NCBI RefSeq assembly: GCF_024138165.1
Contig: NZ_CP100004.1
Coordinates: forward strand, 1 to 64,000
Direction: 5' to 3'
Origin: Halorussus vallis
GTDB lineage: Archaea; Halobacteriota; Halobacteria; Halobacteriales; Haladaptataceae
Length of the DNA: 64,000 nt
The position numbers and the translations under genes are program-made. Numbering within the stretch: position 1 is the first letter of the stretch; each line of letters begins with the position of its first letter. The notes beneath the pieces are model-generated. The model saw nothing but the letters and a program-made list of their open reading frames with translations. It had not been told where the DNA came from and did not search any database. Shown piece by piece: positions 57,907 through 64,000 of this stretch.

Positions 57907-58517
57907 GTTAGTTTAGACAGGATGTACCTATTAAAGTACTACCTTTGTTAACACATCTGGTCTGGCTGTTTATCGGTCTCAATCTTGATGGAAAGAGAAA
58001 ATTTGCATCGTCCTACCCCGTACTTCCAACGTTCTTTCGGCGGTAGTGACCGGCTGGCGCTCGGACGTTTCCACCCCAGATTTCCAACGTTCTCGGGTGG
58101 TTTTCCGGGATGTGTCGAGAGGACCAACCCCGGAATTCCAACGTTCTTTCGAGTGGCGGTGATCGCGGTCGTTTAGGACGGGGACCCCACACTTCCAACG
58201 TTCCTCGGGGATCGAGTGAGAGAGCACGGACTGGACGAGACCCCCACCCCGGAGTTCCAACGTTCTCGGCAGGAAGGACAGGAGGGATGGTGGTCAAGAC
58301 GGCATATTGCCGTCTTTCTTCTAATAGACCAACTGCAATACGGATTTGGTTTAACAGTATTTCCCTTAAGCTCTTCGGTTACTAAAGACTCCCGTAGAAA
58401 TTAGCAGGGGTTCGATTGTTCGCCAGAACGTTGGAAGTGCGGGGTGGGGGAGTCACCGACAGTCTTTATATGCAACCGATACGGTGGAAACGTTGGAAGT
58501 GGTGGTCCGGTAGTTTT
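57907..58517. other. Replication origin (ORB array and AT-rich DUE) upstream of cdc6
   Basis: Seven copies of an origin-recognition-box core. In the cdc6-strand sense the consensus is GAACGTTGGAA, then N-T-N-Y, then GGGGT. Five (58253-58265, 58191-58203, 58134-58146, 58080-58092, 58022-58034) face one way at 54-62-nt spacing; two (58426-58438, 58488-58500) face the other way. Between the groups is an AT-rich stretch (about 58310-58420) suited to unwinding, preceded by a perfect hairpin. A partial half-site ACGTTTCCACC lies near 58065. The G-run flank resembles archaeal ORBs. The cdc6 TATA box lies inside the array. Confidence 0.85.
58297..58317. terminator. Perfect hairpin beside the origin AT-rich stretch
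   Basis: AAGACGGCA-TAT-TGCCGTCTT, followed by TCTTCTAATAG. It can act as a transcription stop or as a structured boundary of the unwinding region. Confidence 0.5.
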
Positions 58518-59804
58518 ATGTCACGTCCGATAGACCCGTCAACTGAAACGATGCCCACGCCTACAGACGGATACAGCTTCACACCACAGAAATTCCCCTA
58601 CAAGAACCGCGAAGCACTCCTGGACGACTACACCCCCGACACCCTCGTCGGCCGCGACGACGAACTCCAAGAGTACCACGCCGCCCTCCTCCCCGCCATC
58701 AACGGCGAACAACCCGACAACATCTTCCTCTACGGCAAAGCTGGCGTCGGCAAGACCGCCTCGACGCGCTTCCTGCTCGACCGCCTCGAACAGGACGCCG
58801 ACGAATATGCCGTCGACATCCACTCCGAGATGGTCAACTGCGACGGCCTCAACTCCTCGTACCGCGTCACCGTCGAACTCGTCAACAACTACCGCGACCC
58901 CGAAAACCAGATCAGCGAAACCGGCTACGCCCGCTCGCAAGTTTACGACATGCTCTGGCAGGAACTCGACAACCGAGGCGGCCTCCACATCATCGTCCTC
59001 GACGAAGTGGACCACATGAACGACGACTCGATGCTCTACCAGCTTTCGCGAGCGCGCGAAAACGAGAAAATCGAGAACGCACGGGTCGCCGTCATCGGCA
59101 TCAGCAACGACCTGACGTTCAAGGACTCGCTGTCGCCCAAAGTACGGTCGTCGCTCTGCGAGCGCGCGATCTCTTTCTCGACCTACGACGCCAACGAACT
59201 TCGAGCGGTGCTTGACCAACGCCAGCAGGTTGCCTTCCAGGAGGACGTGCTTTCTGAGGACGTCGTACCGCTGTGTGCCGCCTACGGCGCGCAAGAATCC
59301 GGGGATGCACGGAAGGCGCTCGATCTTCTGATGAAAGCGGGGGATAAAGCCCGCGAGGACGCGGGGTCGACCGAAATTGTCACCGAGACGCACGTCCGGG
59401 AGGGCCGGGAGATGCTGGAGCGCGAGGAAATCCAGAAGGGCATCATCGACTTGAACGAACAGGAACGCCTGATACTCTACGCGCTGGCGACGTTCGCGGC
59501 GGAAGGCGAGACGCCGGTTCAGTCCCGAATGCACTACAAGCGTTACAAGCAACTGACCGAGCGGGCTGGAAGCGACTCGCTCTCCGAGCGGTGGATGCGC
59601 GAGCAGACCGACGAACTCGATATGCTCGGACTCGCGTACGTCGAGGAGAAGAACGAGGGCCGACGCGGTGGTCTCTACCGGGAGCATGAACTCCGCCAGG
59701 ACTTAGAAATCGTCCTTGATGCGCTCAGCGAAACCATCGAGAGCGTCGGCATTCACGAGAGCGTCCAACAGTACACCTCGACGAACGAGGCGCTGTCGGA
59801 CTAA
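58518..59804 (+). CDS. cdc6: Orc1/Cdc6 origin-recognition protein
   Basis: 428 residues from ATG 58518 (58551 is an alternative; farther upstream codons lie in the origin). AAA+ domain: Walker A YGKAGVGKT (about 72-80), Walker B VLDEVDHM, sensor region GISNDLTF, followed by the C-terminal winged helix. Archaeal Cdc6 proteins bind ORBs and load MCM. TTTATATG at 58464 gives a transcript start near 58494, inside ORB 58488-58500, so the protein may repress its own gene. Confidence 0.95.
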   Translation: MSRPIDPSTETMPTPTDGYSFTPQKFPYKNREALLDDYTPDTLVGRDDELQEYHAALLPAINGEQPDNIFLYGKAGVGKTASTRFLLDRLEQDADEYAVDIHSEMVNCDGLNSSYRVTVELVNNYRDPENQISETGYARSQVYDMLWQELDNRGGLHIIVLDEVDHMNDDSMLYQLSRARENEKIENARVAVIGISNDLTFKDSLSPKVRSSLCERAISFSTYDANELRAVLDQRQQVAFQEDVLSEDVVPLCAAYGAQESGDARKALDLLMKAGDKAREDAGSTEIVTETHVREGREMLEREEIQKGIIDLNEQERLILYALATFAAEGETPVQSRMHYKRYKQLTERAGSDSLSERWMREQTDELDMLGLAYVEEKNEGRRGGLYREHELRQDLEIVLDALSETIESVGIHESVQQYTSTNEALSD

Positions 59805-59942
59805 ATATAGTCCGAATTTAATAAAGTTCTCTGAATTCAACCCCTCTTCTAATTGCAACCCTTGTTATAGATGAGTAATGTTATGCAAAATGCTCTAAGT
59901 TTTCTTCATGTAGATGGAGCACGGTTATACAACCGGGGAATA

Positions 59943-60107
59943 ATGATGGCAAATCATGTGGGTCGGGCATTCGGCAGATGCTTGGACTGTAAACTCGTCT
60001 GTCCTGTGAACATCCATCCCGATGGGGCTATTACTGCATGCGGATCACCAACCTGTCCATCATGCAACGGAGAATCATTCGAACGTGTTACTGTCGGGGA
60101 CCAGTGA
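59943..60107 (+). CDS. Small multi-Cys zinc protein
   Basis: 55 residues from ATG 59943 or 54 from 59946; a longer frame from 59871 is possible but its first TATA box is too close. CLDCKLVC and CGSPTCPSC give five to six Cys, typical of small haloarchaeal zinc-finger (CPxCG-like) proteins. GTGA junction with a short frame downstream. Confidence 0.7.
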   Translation: MMANHVGRAFGRCLDCKLVCPVNIHPDGAITACGSPTCPSCNGESFERVTVGDQ

Positions 60108-60175
60108 CCACAGCAGTCAATCTCTATCTTGAAGACGACGTTGTTGAGTACCGGTCTGAAGCGGAAGGAGAATAG
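60104..60175 (+). CDS. Possible 23-aa microprotein or remnant
   Basis: GTG 60104 overlaps the stop of the zinc protein (GTGA), and the frame ends at TAG 60175. The sequence (NLYLEDDVVEYRSEAEGE) looks like the start of a longer protein that has been truncated. Low support. Confidence 0.3.
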   Translation: MTTAVNLYLEDDVVEYRSEAEGE

Positions 60176-60400
60176 CGAATGCCGGTAAAGAAAGAGCTAC
60201 TAATTGCAGTACGCTAAATGCGACTTGCCTATCCACCATATTCTCTATACTGCTGGAACGAAAATCGGGCTATTGGCCGACCACACACTCTCAATCGCTG
60301 TTCTCCCATTTCTTCCGACCTAACCCTAACAAGCTCCTAAGATTCCGCCGGGGTTATTATTCCAATGCTCGGGGATTCCACCCTTCAGGCGCGGAGGATA
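60176..60400. other. Gene-free region after the zinc-protein gene
   Basis: About 225 nt, AT-rich at the left, without credible coding frames or repeats. Transcription from the small-protein cluster on the right converges here. Confidence 0.4.
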
Positions 60401-61606
60401 TCAACTGGTTAGAAGTAGTACGTCGTACTTCTGAACCCACTGCTGAGACTCCTCGACACCCGTTTTTAATATAATTTCTTCGGACGCTCGGACGTATGCC
60501 AGCTTCGCAGCTTCGAGCAAGTCCTCGTCAAGCGCTAAGTCGTCAGCGGCGTCCGGCCACGTCTCGGGCGTGACGAAATAGACCGTCACGTCGTCTAACT
60601 GAACCGGCGACGCCTCGTCTATGAGGTTGAGATCGTCTTCCGAGACGGATTCGTTGATGGTTTCGAGCACGTCGACGAGGCGGTCGCGGTTGACGCCGAC
60701 TGTCTGGGCGGCCGCGGTAATCGCCTGCTCGGAGATCGGCGTCGCCGTCGATTCGACGCTCCCGCCGAGCGTCGCCTGCTCGCTCTCCGATTCCTCCGGC
60801 GTTGTCTCTCCGGAGTCCTGGTCGCGGAACGCTCGCGGGACGAACTCGCGGCCGTCCACATAGCCGAGTGGCACGAGGCCGACCAAGCCATCGTCGACGA
60901 GCGGTTCGAACAATAATGGATTCTCGTTGTCGTAGTCGTCGAGATTGAGGCCGAGGCCGAACTCATCGAGGTGGCGACGCGGAATCTTCACCGACAGACT
61001 CGTTCCGGTGTCCATGACGCGGCGGAGTTCCGGATTACTGTCCGGATTCTCGCCGGGGTCGTCGGCGCGATTCAGTATTAGGAGGGGGTCGGTCTCGGCG
61101 TCTTCGAGGTCGCTGTAGAGGTAGTCGCCCGCTTCGATTCCGGCGGCGCGCGCTTCCATCCCGAATCCGATACGCCATCCCGAGGACTCTTTCATGAGCC
61201 GAATTGGGTCTCCCTCTTCGCGATGGTACTTCGAACCAGAACCACCCGCCGAGTTGTCGGTCGGCGTGTCGTCTCGGTCGCGGGTTTCAGGGAGTGGATC
61301 TGGATACGATTCGAGGTCCCGAACGTCGTCGCGGAGGAACTCCCCGTTGCGTTTGTGGTACTCGTAGTGGCGGTGTTGAATCGTCTCGGTCTTGCGGTCG
61401 TACCGAATCTCGACGCGCTCCTCGACGTTCCCGTTCGTGATTGGCAGGGTTTCGAAGACGCGGATTCGGTAGTCGCCGTCGTCGTAGGCGTCCACGTCGA
61501 GCGTCTGGCGGTCGAGTTCGTCCGCGGCGATATCGAGCACGCGGTCGATTAGCTCGCCGAGGTCGCGCATTCGAGGGATGCCCGGCGTAGGGATGTCTCG
61601 TGCCAT
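60401..61606 (-). CDS. Hypothetical protein with a possible AbrB-like segment
   Basis: 401 residues from ATG 61606, which has the shared start context ACACCCAAATGGCAC. N-terminal helical domain, central part with SVKIPRRHLDEFGL (AbrB-like 'IPxxhxxxl.l'), Ser/Glu-rich linker, then a C-terminal helical domain. Function unknown; the start context links it to the genes under the 31-nt box, although no box is visible here. Confidence 0.7.
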   Translation of the reverse strand: MARDIPTPGIPRMRDLGELIDRVLDIAADELDRQTLDVDAYDDGDYRIRVFETLPITNGNVEERVEIRYDRKTETIQHRHYEYHKRNGEFLRDDVRDLESYPDPLPETRDRDDTPTDNSAGGSGSKYHREEGDPIRLMKESSGWRIGFGMEARAAGIEAGDYLYSDLEDAETDPLLILNRADDPGENPDSNPELRRVMDTGTSLSVKIPRRHLDEFGLGLNLDDYDNENPLLFEPLVDDGLVGLVPLGYVDGREFVPRAFRDQDSGETTPEESESEQATLGGSVESTATPISEQAITAAAQTVGVNRDRLVDVLETINESVSEDDLNLIDEASPVQLDDVTVYFVTPETWPDAADDLALDEDLLEAAKLAYVRASEEIILKTGVEESQQWVQKYDVLLLTS

Positions 61607-61664
61607 TTGGGTGTCTGCTAGCATACTGTTGGAGTAGGGTCGTTGAAAAACCGTGCGAGTTCGA

Positions 61665-61760
61665 CTAGACGGTCCCCTCGCGGATGTATTCGAGAATCAC
61701 GTCGCCGTGGCACGCCTTCGAAATGTCCGAGAGGGCCGTCCGAGTCGGTCCGTCAGACAT
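61665..61760 (-). CDS. 31-aa microprotein
   Basis: ATG 61760 overlaps the DUF1643 stop by 8 nt; the frame ends at TAG 61665. The sequence (SDGPTRTALSDISKACHGD) has one Cys-His. The coupling geometry gives moderate support. Confidence 0.4.
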   Translation of the reverse strand: MSDGPTRTALSDISKACHGDVILEYIREGTV

Positions 61761-62265
61761 CTGGCTTGAATTCCTCCGGCTCGGCGTCTTTCGGCTGATA
61801 GAGCGGGTGATTGGGATGCCCGTCTTTTGTCGTGTTGAGCGCGTAGAGATCTGCGTCGAGAAGCGCTGCAACCTCGCGACCACGGTTTTGAAGGCTTCCG
61901 TCCGTCCCCCAGGCAGCGACAACCATTTCGGCATCGTCACAGATAGCGCGGAGGTGGTCGTCATTTTCAGGACCGACCGGATTAGGATGGTCGTGAAGTT
62001 CACGCGGCTTGGTCGCCCGGTACGCGAACAGGTTCCCGACGACCAGACTACCGTATCCCCAGTCTTTCGCGTAGCCGAGACAGCGCCGGATAGTCGGGTC
62101 GTCGTCTGTCTCGTCGGCCGTACTGGGGTTAAGCATGATGAACGCGAGCGTCGGCTTGTTTACGTCCCAGGTTCGGGTCAGTCTGTAGCGGTACTCTCGG
62201 TCGTCGCTGAGGACTGCTCGGCTTCGGGTATCTTGAAGCGGGGATTCTTGGGTCTTGTCTTTCAT
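61753..62265 (-). CDS. DUF1643-family protein
   Basis: 170 residues. FIMLNPSTADETDDDPTIRRC (about 43-63) is the family signature, followed by WGYGSLVVGNLFAYRA and VAAWGTDG. The biochemical function is unknown; members are common on plasmids and phages. Confidence 0.9.
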   Translation of the reverse strand: MKDKTQESPLQDTRSRAVLSDDREYRYRLTRTWDVNKPTLAFIMLNPSTADETDDDPTIRRCLGYAKDWGYGSLVVGNLFAYRATKPRELHDHPNPVGPENDDHLRAICDDAEMVVAAWGTDGSLQNRGREVAALLDADLYALNTTKDGHPNHPLYQPKDAEPEEFKPDV

Positions 62266-62310
62266 GCCGGACGCCTCAGTAATATCTTTCTATAGATATA
62301 ATTTTCGAGA

Positions 62311-62370
62311 CTATTCGGGACTGTCATCTATCATCCAGGCCGTCAATTGAGCGCCGATTGTGGTGGTCAT
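62311..62370 (-). CDS. Possible 19-aa microprotein
   Basis: ATG 62370 shares a base with the stop of the larger gene (TAATG), and the frame ends at TAG 62311. It may be a real coupled peptide or chance. Confidence 0.3.
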   Translation of the reverse strand: MTTTIGAQLTAWMIDDSPE

Positions 62371-63161
62371 TAGTCGTTCTCTCCCGTGAACTGCTTCAGT
62401 CCCGTCTCGACGGCGGAGGTGACGACGATTCGGCCGGGTTCCGCACCGAAGTGGAGTTTCTCGGTCTGCCAGTCGAACATGTATACGAGCGCCTTCGGGA
62501 TGTAGAGGCGGTACTGCTCGGTCAGGTTGTCGTCGACGCCGGACTGGTGGGTTTGAACCAGTCGGACGTTCGGCGTGTCCTCGTCGAGCACGTCGAAGTC
62601 TCCGACGAGCACGAGGTCGCCGTCCCGGACGGAGACCCGCCAGGCCACGGGGTCGCGTTTCGCCAGCCCGAACGCGTCGACGAACCGGTTCGTGAGGTCG
62701 ATGCCGAACTTTGTGTCGAGTTCGAACAGCGACTTGACCATCGGCGCGACGTCGAGCGACTCGCCCGCATTCGCAGCGACCTGTGGGCGGAGTGGGACGG
62801 ACGGCCGCGCGTCGATGTAGCCCTCCTCGGGGTGAGAGTCGTATCGGAAGCGAAGCTCGCTCCATTTCTCGATATGGTCGAGCAGGCCGGTCGCGGCCGC
62901 GGTGACGGGGTTCATCCGGACGGTCATGCTGTTGTTGCGCTCGTTCAGCTTGAGTCGCCGGACGCCCGCACGTTCCTCGGTCACGGTGGTCGAGATTCGG
63001 TAGGTGAACGCCGACTCGTCCAGGTAGGGCGTGATGGCGACGGGCTGGCTATGGGTGAGGCCGTGGGCGTCTCGGAGTGACTGTCCGAGCACCGCTTCGG
63101 GTTGTCGTCTCGACACCCAGAGTGACCCGCTCGTCTGTTCACGGTCGTCGGAGTCTGGCAT
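62370..63161 (-). CDS. Hypothetical protein under the 31-nt box
   Basis: 263 residues. Central region is a beta-rich domain; near the C-terminus RLYIPKALVYMFDW (about 222-235) again resembles the AbrB-type 'IPK' strand. No catalytic motif. Promoter box copy at 63179-63209. Confidence 0.72.
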   Translation of the reverse strand: MPDSDDREQTSGSLWVSRRQPEAVLGQSLRDAHGLTHSQPVAITPYLDESAFTYRISTTVTEERAGVRRLKLNERNNSMTVRMNPVTAAATGLLDHIEKWSELRFRYDSHPEEGYIDARPSVPLRPQVAANAGESLDVAPMVKSLFELDTKFGIDLTNRFVDAFGLAKRDPVAWRVSVRDGDLVLVGDFDVLDEDTPNVRLVQTHQSGVDDNLTEQYRLYIPKALVYMFDWQTEKLHFGAEPGRIVVTSAVETGLKQFTGEND

Positions 63162-63178
63162 TGGAGTTCATTCGATGA

Positions 63179-63209
63179 GATGCACCCCTCTGCCTTAATC
63201 TTTACTACC
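63179..63209 (-). promoter_or_regulatory. 31-nt promoter box, copy 2
   Basis: GGTAGTAAAGATTAAG, GC, AGAGGGGTGCATC on the minus strand, 17 nt before ATG 63161. It keeps the TAGTAAA start and the GGGGT...ATC end of the family, with a degenerate middle. Confidence 0.6.
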
Positions 63210-63220
63210 TTTTCTGGGCT

Positions 63221-63586
63221 TTAGAGTGTGGTGCCTTCGGTCGGCCCACTCCACGCGCGAATCTCGACCGACGAGAGCGACACCCGCACCGTCTGAGCCG
63301 CCCCGAGTTGCGTCGACGCGAGAAACGCCGTCGCCAGCACCTCCGTCACACCAAGCGTCGGCGACCGGATTTCCTCGCGGTCACAGTCCTCGCGACGACA
63401 ATAGACGCGTGGGAGCGCCCACCGGTCGCTGTCGGCAGGCTTCGTGGCATAGACCGTCACCGGGTGGCCGTCGTGGAGGTCGCGGCCGCACGTCGTACAG
63501 CACGCCGCGCTCGGTCCGAGGCGGCCGACCTGGAGGCCGGTCAAGACCTGCTCGACGCTCGTCTCGGCAGTAAGAGAATCGGTCAT
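63221..63586 (-). CDS. Small zinc protein
   Basis: 121 residues with CCTTCGRDL (about 29-33) and CRREDC (about 63-68) as a four-Cys zinc site. It sits between the box-controlled gene at 63161 and the 80-aa gene at 63837, and was not given a promoter of its own. Confidence 0.72.
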   Translation of the reverse strand: MTDSLTAETSVEQVLTGLQVGRLGPSAACCTTCGRDLHDGHPVTVYATKPADSDRWALPRVYCRREDCDREEIRSPTLGVTEVLATAFLASTQLGAAQTVRVSLSSVEIRAWSGPTEGTTL

Positions 63587-63594
63587 TCTAGGTG

Positions 63595-63837
63595 CTACTC
63601 GCGTAACGTCGGGAGGTGGTACAGCGCGCCGACGCCGTGGCCGTGCTTCGCGAGTTCGTCGCGGAGCACGTCCCAGTCGGTCACGTCAGCGAACCCGGCA
63701 AGGCGGCGGCCGTGGCGGTCCGCGGTCGGTTCGTAGACGAGGAGACCGCCGGTCGTCTCCTCGGTCTGCATTCCCGGCGGAATCCGGGCGGGCTTCGGTT
63801 CGACGCTGGTTCTCGGGGGCTGCTCGGTAAGTGCCAT
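63595..63837 (-). CDS. 80-aa protein with the shared start context
   Basis: ATG 63837 in the context CAACCCAAATGGCAC. 80 residues, Pro-rich then helical, ending YHLPTLRE; no domain. Controlled by the 31-nt box at 63859-63889, upstream of the zinc-protein gene. Confidence 0.72.
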   Translation of the reverse strand: MALTEQPPRTSVEPKPARIPPGMQTEETTGGLLVYEPTADRHGRRLAGFADVTDWDVLRDELAKHGHGVGALYHLPTLRE

Positions 63838-63858
63838 TTGGGTTGCCTCGTGTGTAGA

Positions 63859-63955
63859 GATGTACCCCCGCTACAAGTAGTTTACTATCTTATATTGGGT
63901 TTCTACTCGCAAAACCCCGGATAAGATAGTAAAATGTAAGTAGCGGGGGTGAATC
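63859..63955. promoter_or_regulatory. Back-to-back divergent promoter made of two 31-nt boxes (copies 3 and 4)
   Basis: Box 63859-63889 (minus strand GATAGTAAACTACTTG, TA, GCGGGGGTACATC) ends 21 nt before ATG 63837; box 63925-63955 (plus strand GATAGTAAAATGTAAG, TA, GCGGGGGTGAATC) ends 24 nt before ATG 63980. Together with copies at 27464-27494 and 63179-63209 they form a four-member family with identical length. The arrangement suggests coordinated control of the two genes. Confidence 0.75.
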
Positions 63956-63979
63956 GGTCTACTTGGGTGCAAGACCCAA

Positions 63980-64000
63980 ATGGCACGACAAATCACAGTC
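63980..64000 (+). CDS. Start of a gene cut by the window edge
   Basis: ATG 63980 in the context GACCCAAATGGCAC opens MARQITV and runs off the window. Promoter box copy 4 ends 24 nt upstream. Confidence 0.6.

Noticed and set aside
58022-58500. CRISPR-like array at the origin
   Set aside because: The repeated unit is short (about 20 nt), spacing varies (54-62 nt, then a 173-nt gap), orientation flips, and the position beside cdc6 identifies the repeats as origin boxes. No cas genes are in the window.
1-64000. Insertion sequences and transposase genes
   Set aside because: No transposase motif (DDE, HUH, serine recombinase) is recognised in any credible frame; the only recombinase is the tyrosine integrase at 30571-31719.

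Overview
The window comes from a haloarchaeon (class Halobacteria). The DNA is GC-rich, the predicted proteins are strongly acidic, exported proteins carry Tat or Sec signals and many N-glycosylation sequons, promoters are TTTAWA-type TATA boxes about 25-30 nt before leaderless or near-leaderless starts, and the replication genes are archaeal (Orc1/Cdc6, MCM, PolB, a Ski2/Hel308-like helicase). An Orc1/Cdc6 gene next to an array of origin boxes, a ParB-like gene next to a tyrosine recombinase, a second PolB and no ribosomal or central metabolic genes suggest a megaplasmid or other large extrachromosomal or integrative element, not the main chromosome. No rRNA, complete tRNA, IS element or CRISPR array was found.

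Layout. (1) 1-5.6 kb: the 3' end of a subtilisin-like protease, a Tat-exported protein and a 1,314-aa surface protein with an AT-rich propeller domain. (2) 5.6-16.5 kb: about 16 overlapping co-directional genes for secreted and membrane proteins. They end shortly before a 9-nt tandem repeat and a HerA/FtsK-like ATPase gene (17.4-19.8 kb), which looks like a cell-surface or DNA-translocation machine. (3) 19.8-26.6 kb: replication-flavoured genes: an MCM-like protein without its ATPase module, a DEDDy exonuclease, a Toprim/Spo11-like protein and a full-length MCM missing two catalytic residues. (4) 26.6-32.5 kb: small Zn-ribbon, wHTH and membrane proteins, then integrase and ParB. (5) 33.1-36.7 kb: an AT-rich region and a long structured leader, then a ubiquitin-like/E2-like/JAB-E1 operon and a membrane zincin. 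(6) 36.8-45.5 kb: decayed and AT-rich cargo, a histone-fold microprotein, a RecA-like/PolB replication operon, a TIR-like plus membrane protein pair, and a PD-(D/E)xK-like protein. (7) 51.3-45.6 kb (minus strand): a tightly overlapping operon of 16 small, mostly Cys-rich proteins. (8) 51.5-59.8 kb: beta-CASP RNase, two proteins with MCM-like wHTH tails, a Ski2-like helicase, and the replication origin with cdc6. (9) 60-64 kb: a second set of small-protein genes whose promoters share a 31-nt box, ending in a back-to-back divergent promoter at the window edge.

The replication module (Cdc6, ORBs, MCM variants, PolB without visible exonuclease motifs, separate exonuclease, helicase) probably maintains the element. 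The surface module and ATPase may move DNA or protein across the envelope. The ubiquitin-like operon, the TIR-like pair and the PD-(D/E)xK protein look like defence or conflict cargo. The least explained signals are a 43-nt tRNA-like minihelix at the predicted 5' end of two unrelated transcripts, a 9-nt tandem array, and MCM paralogues that have lost ATPase function or the ATPase domain. Several genes shorter than 60 codons were recovered by reading overlapping start/stop junctions.
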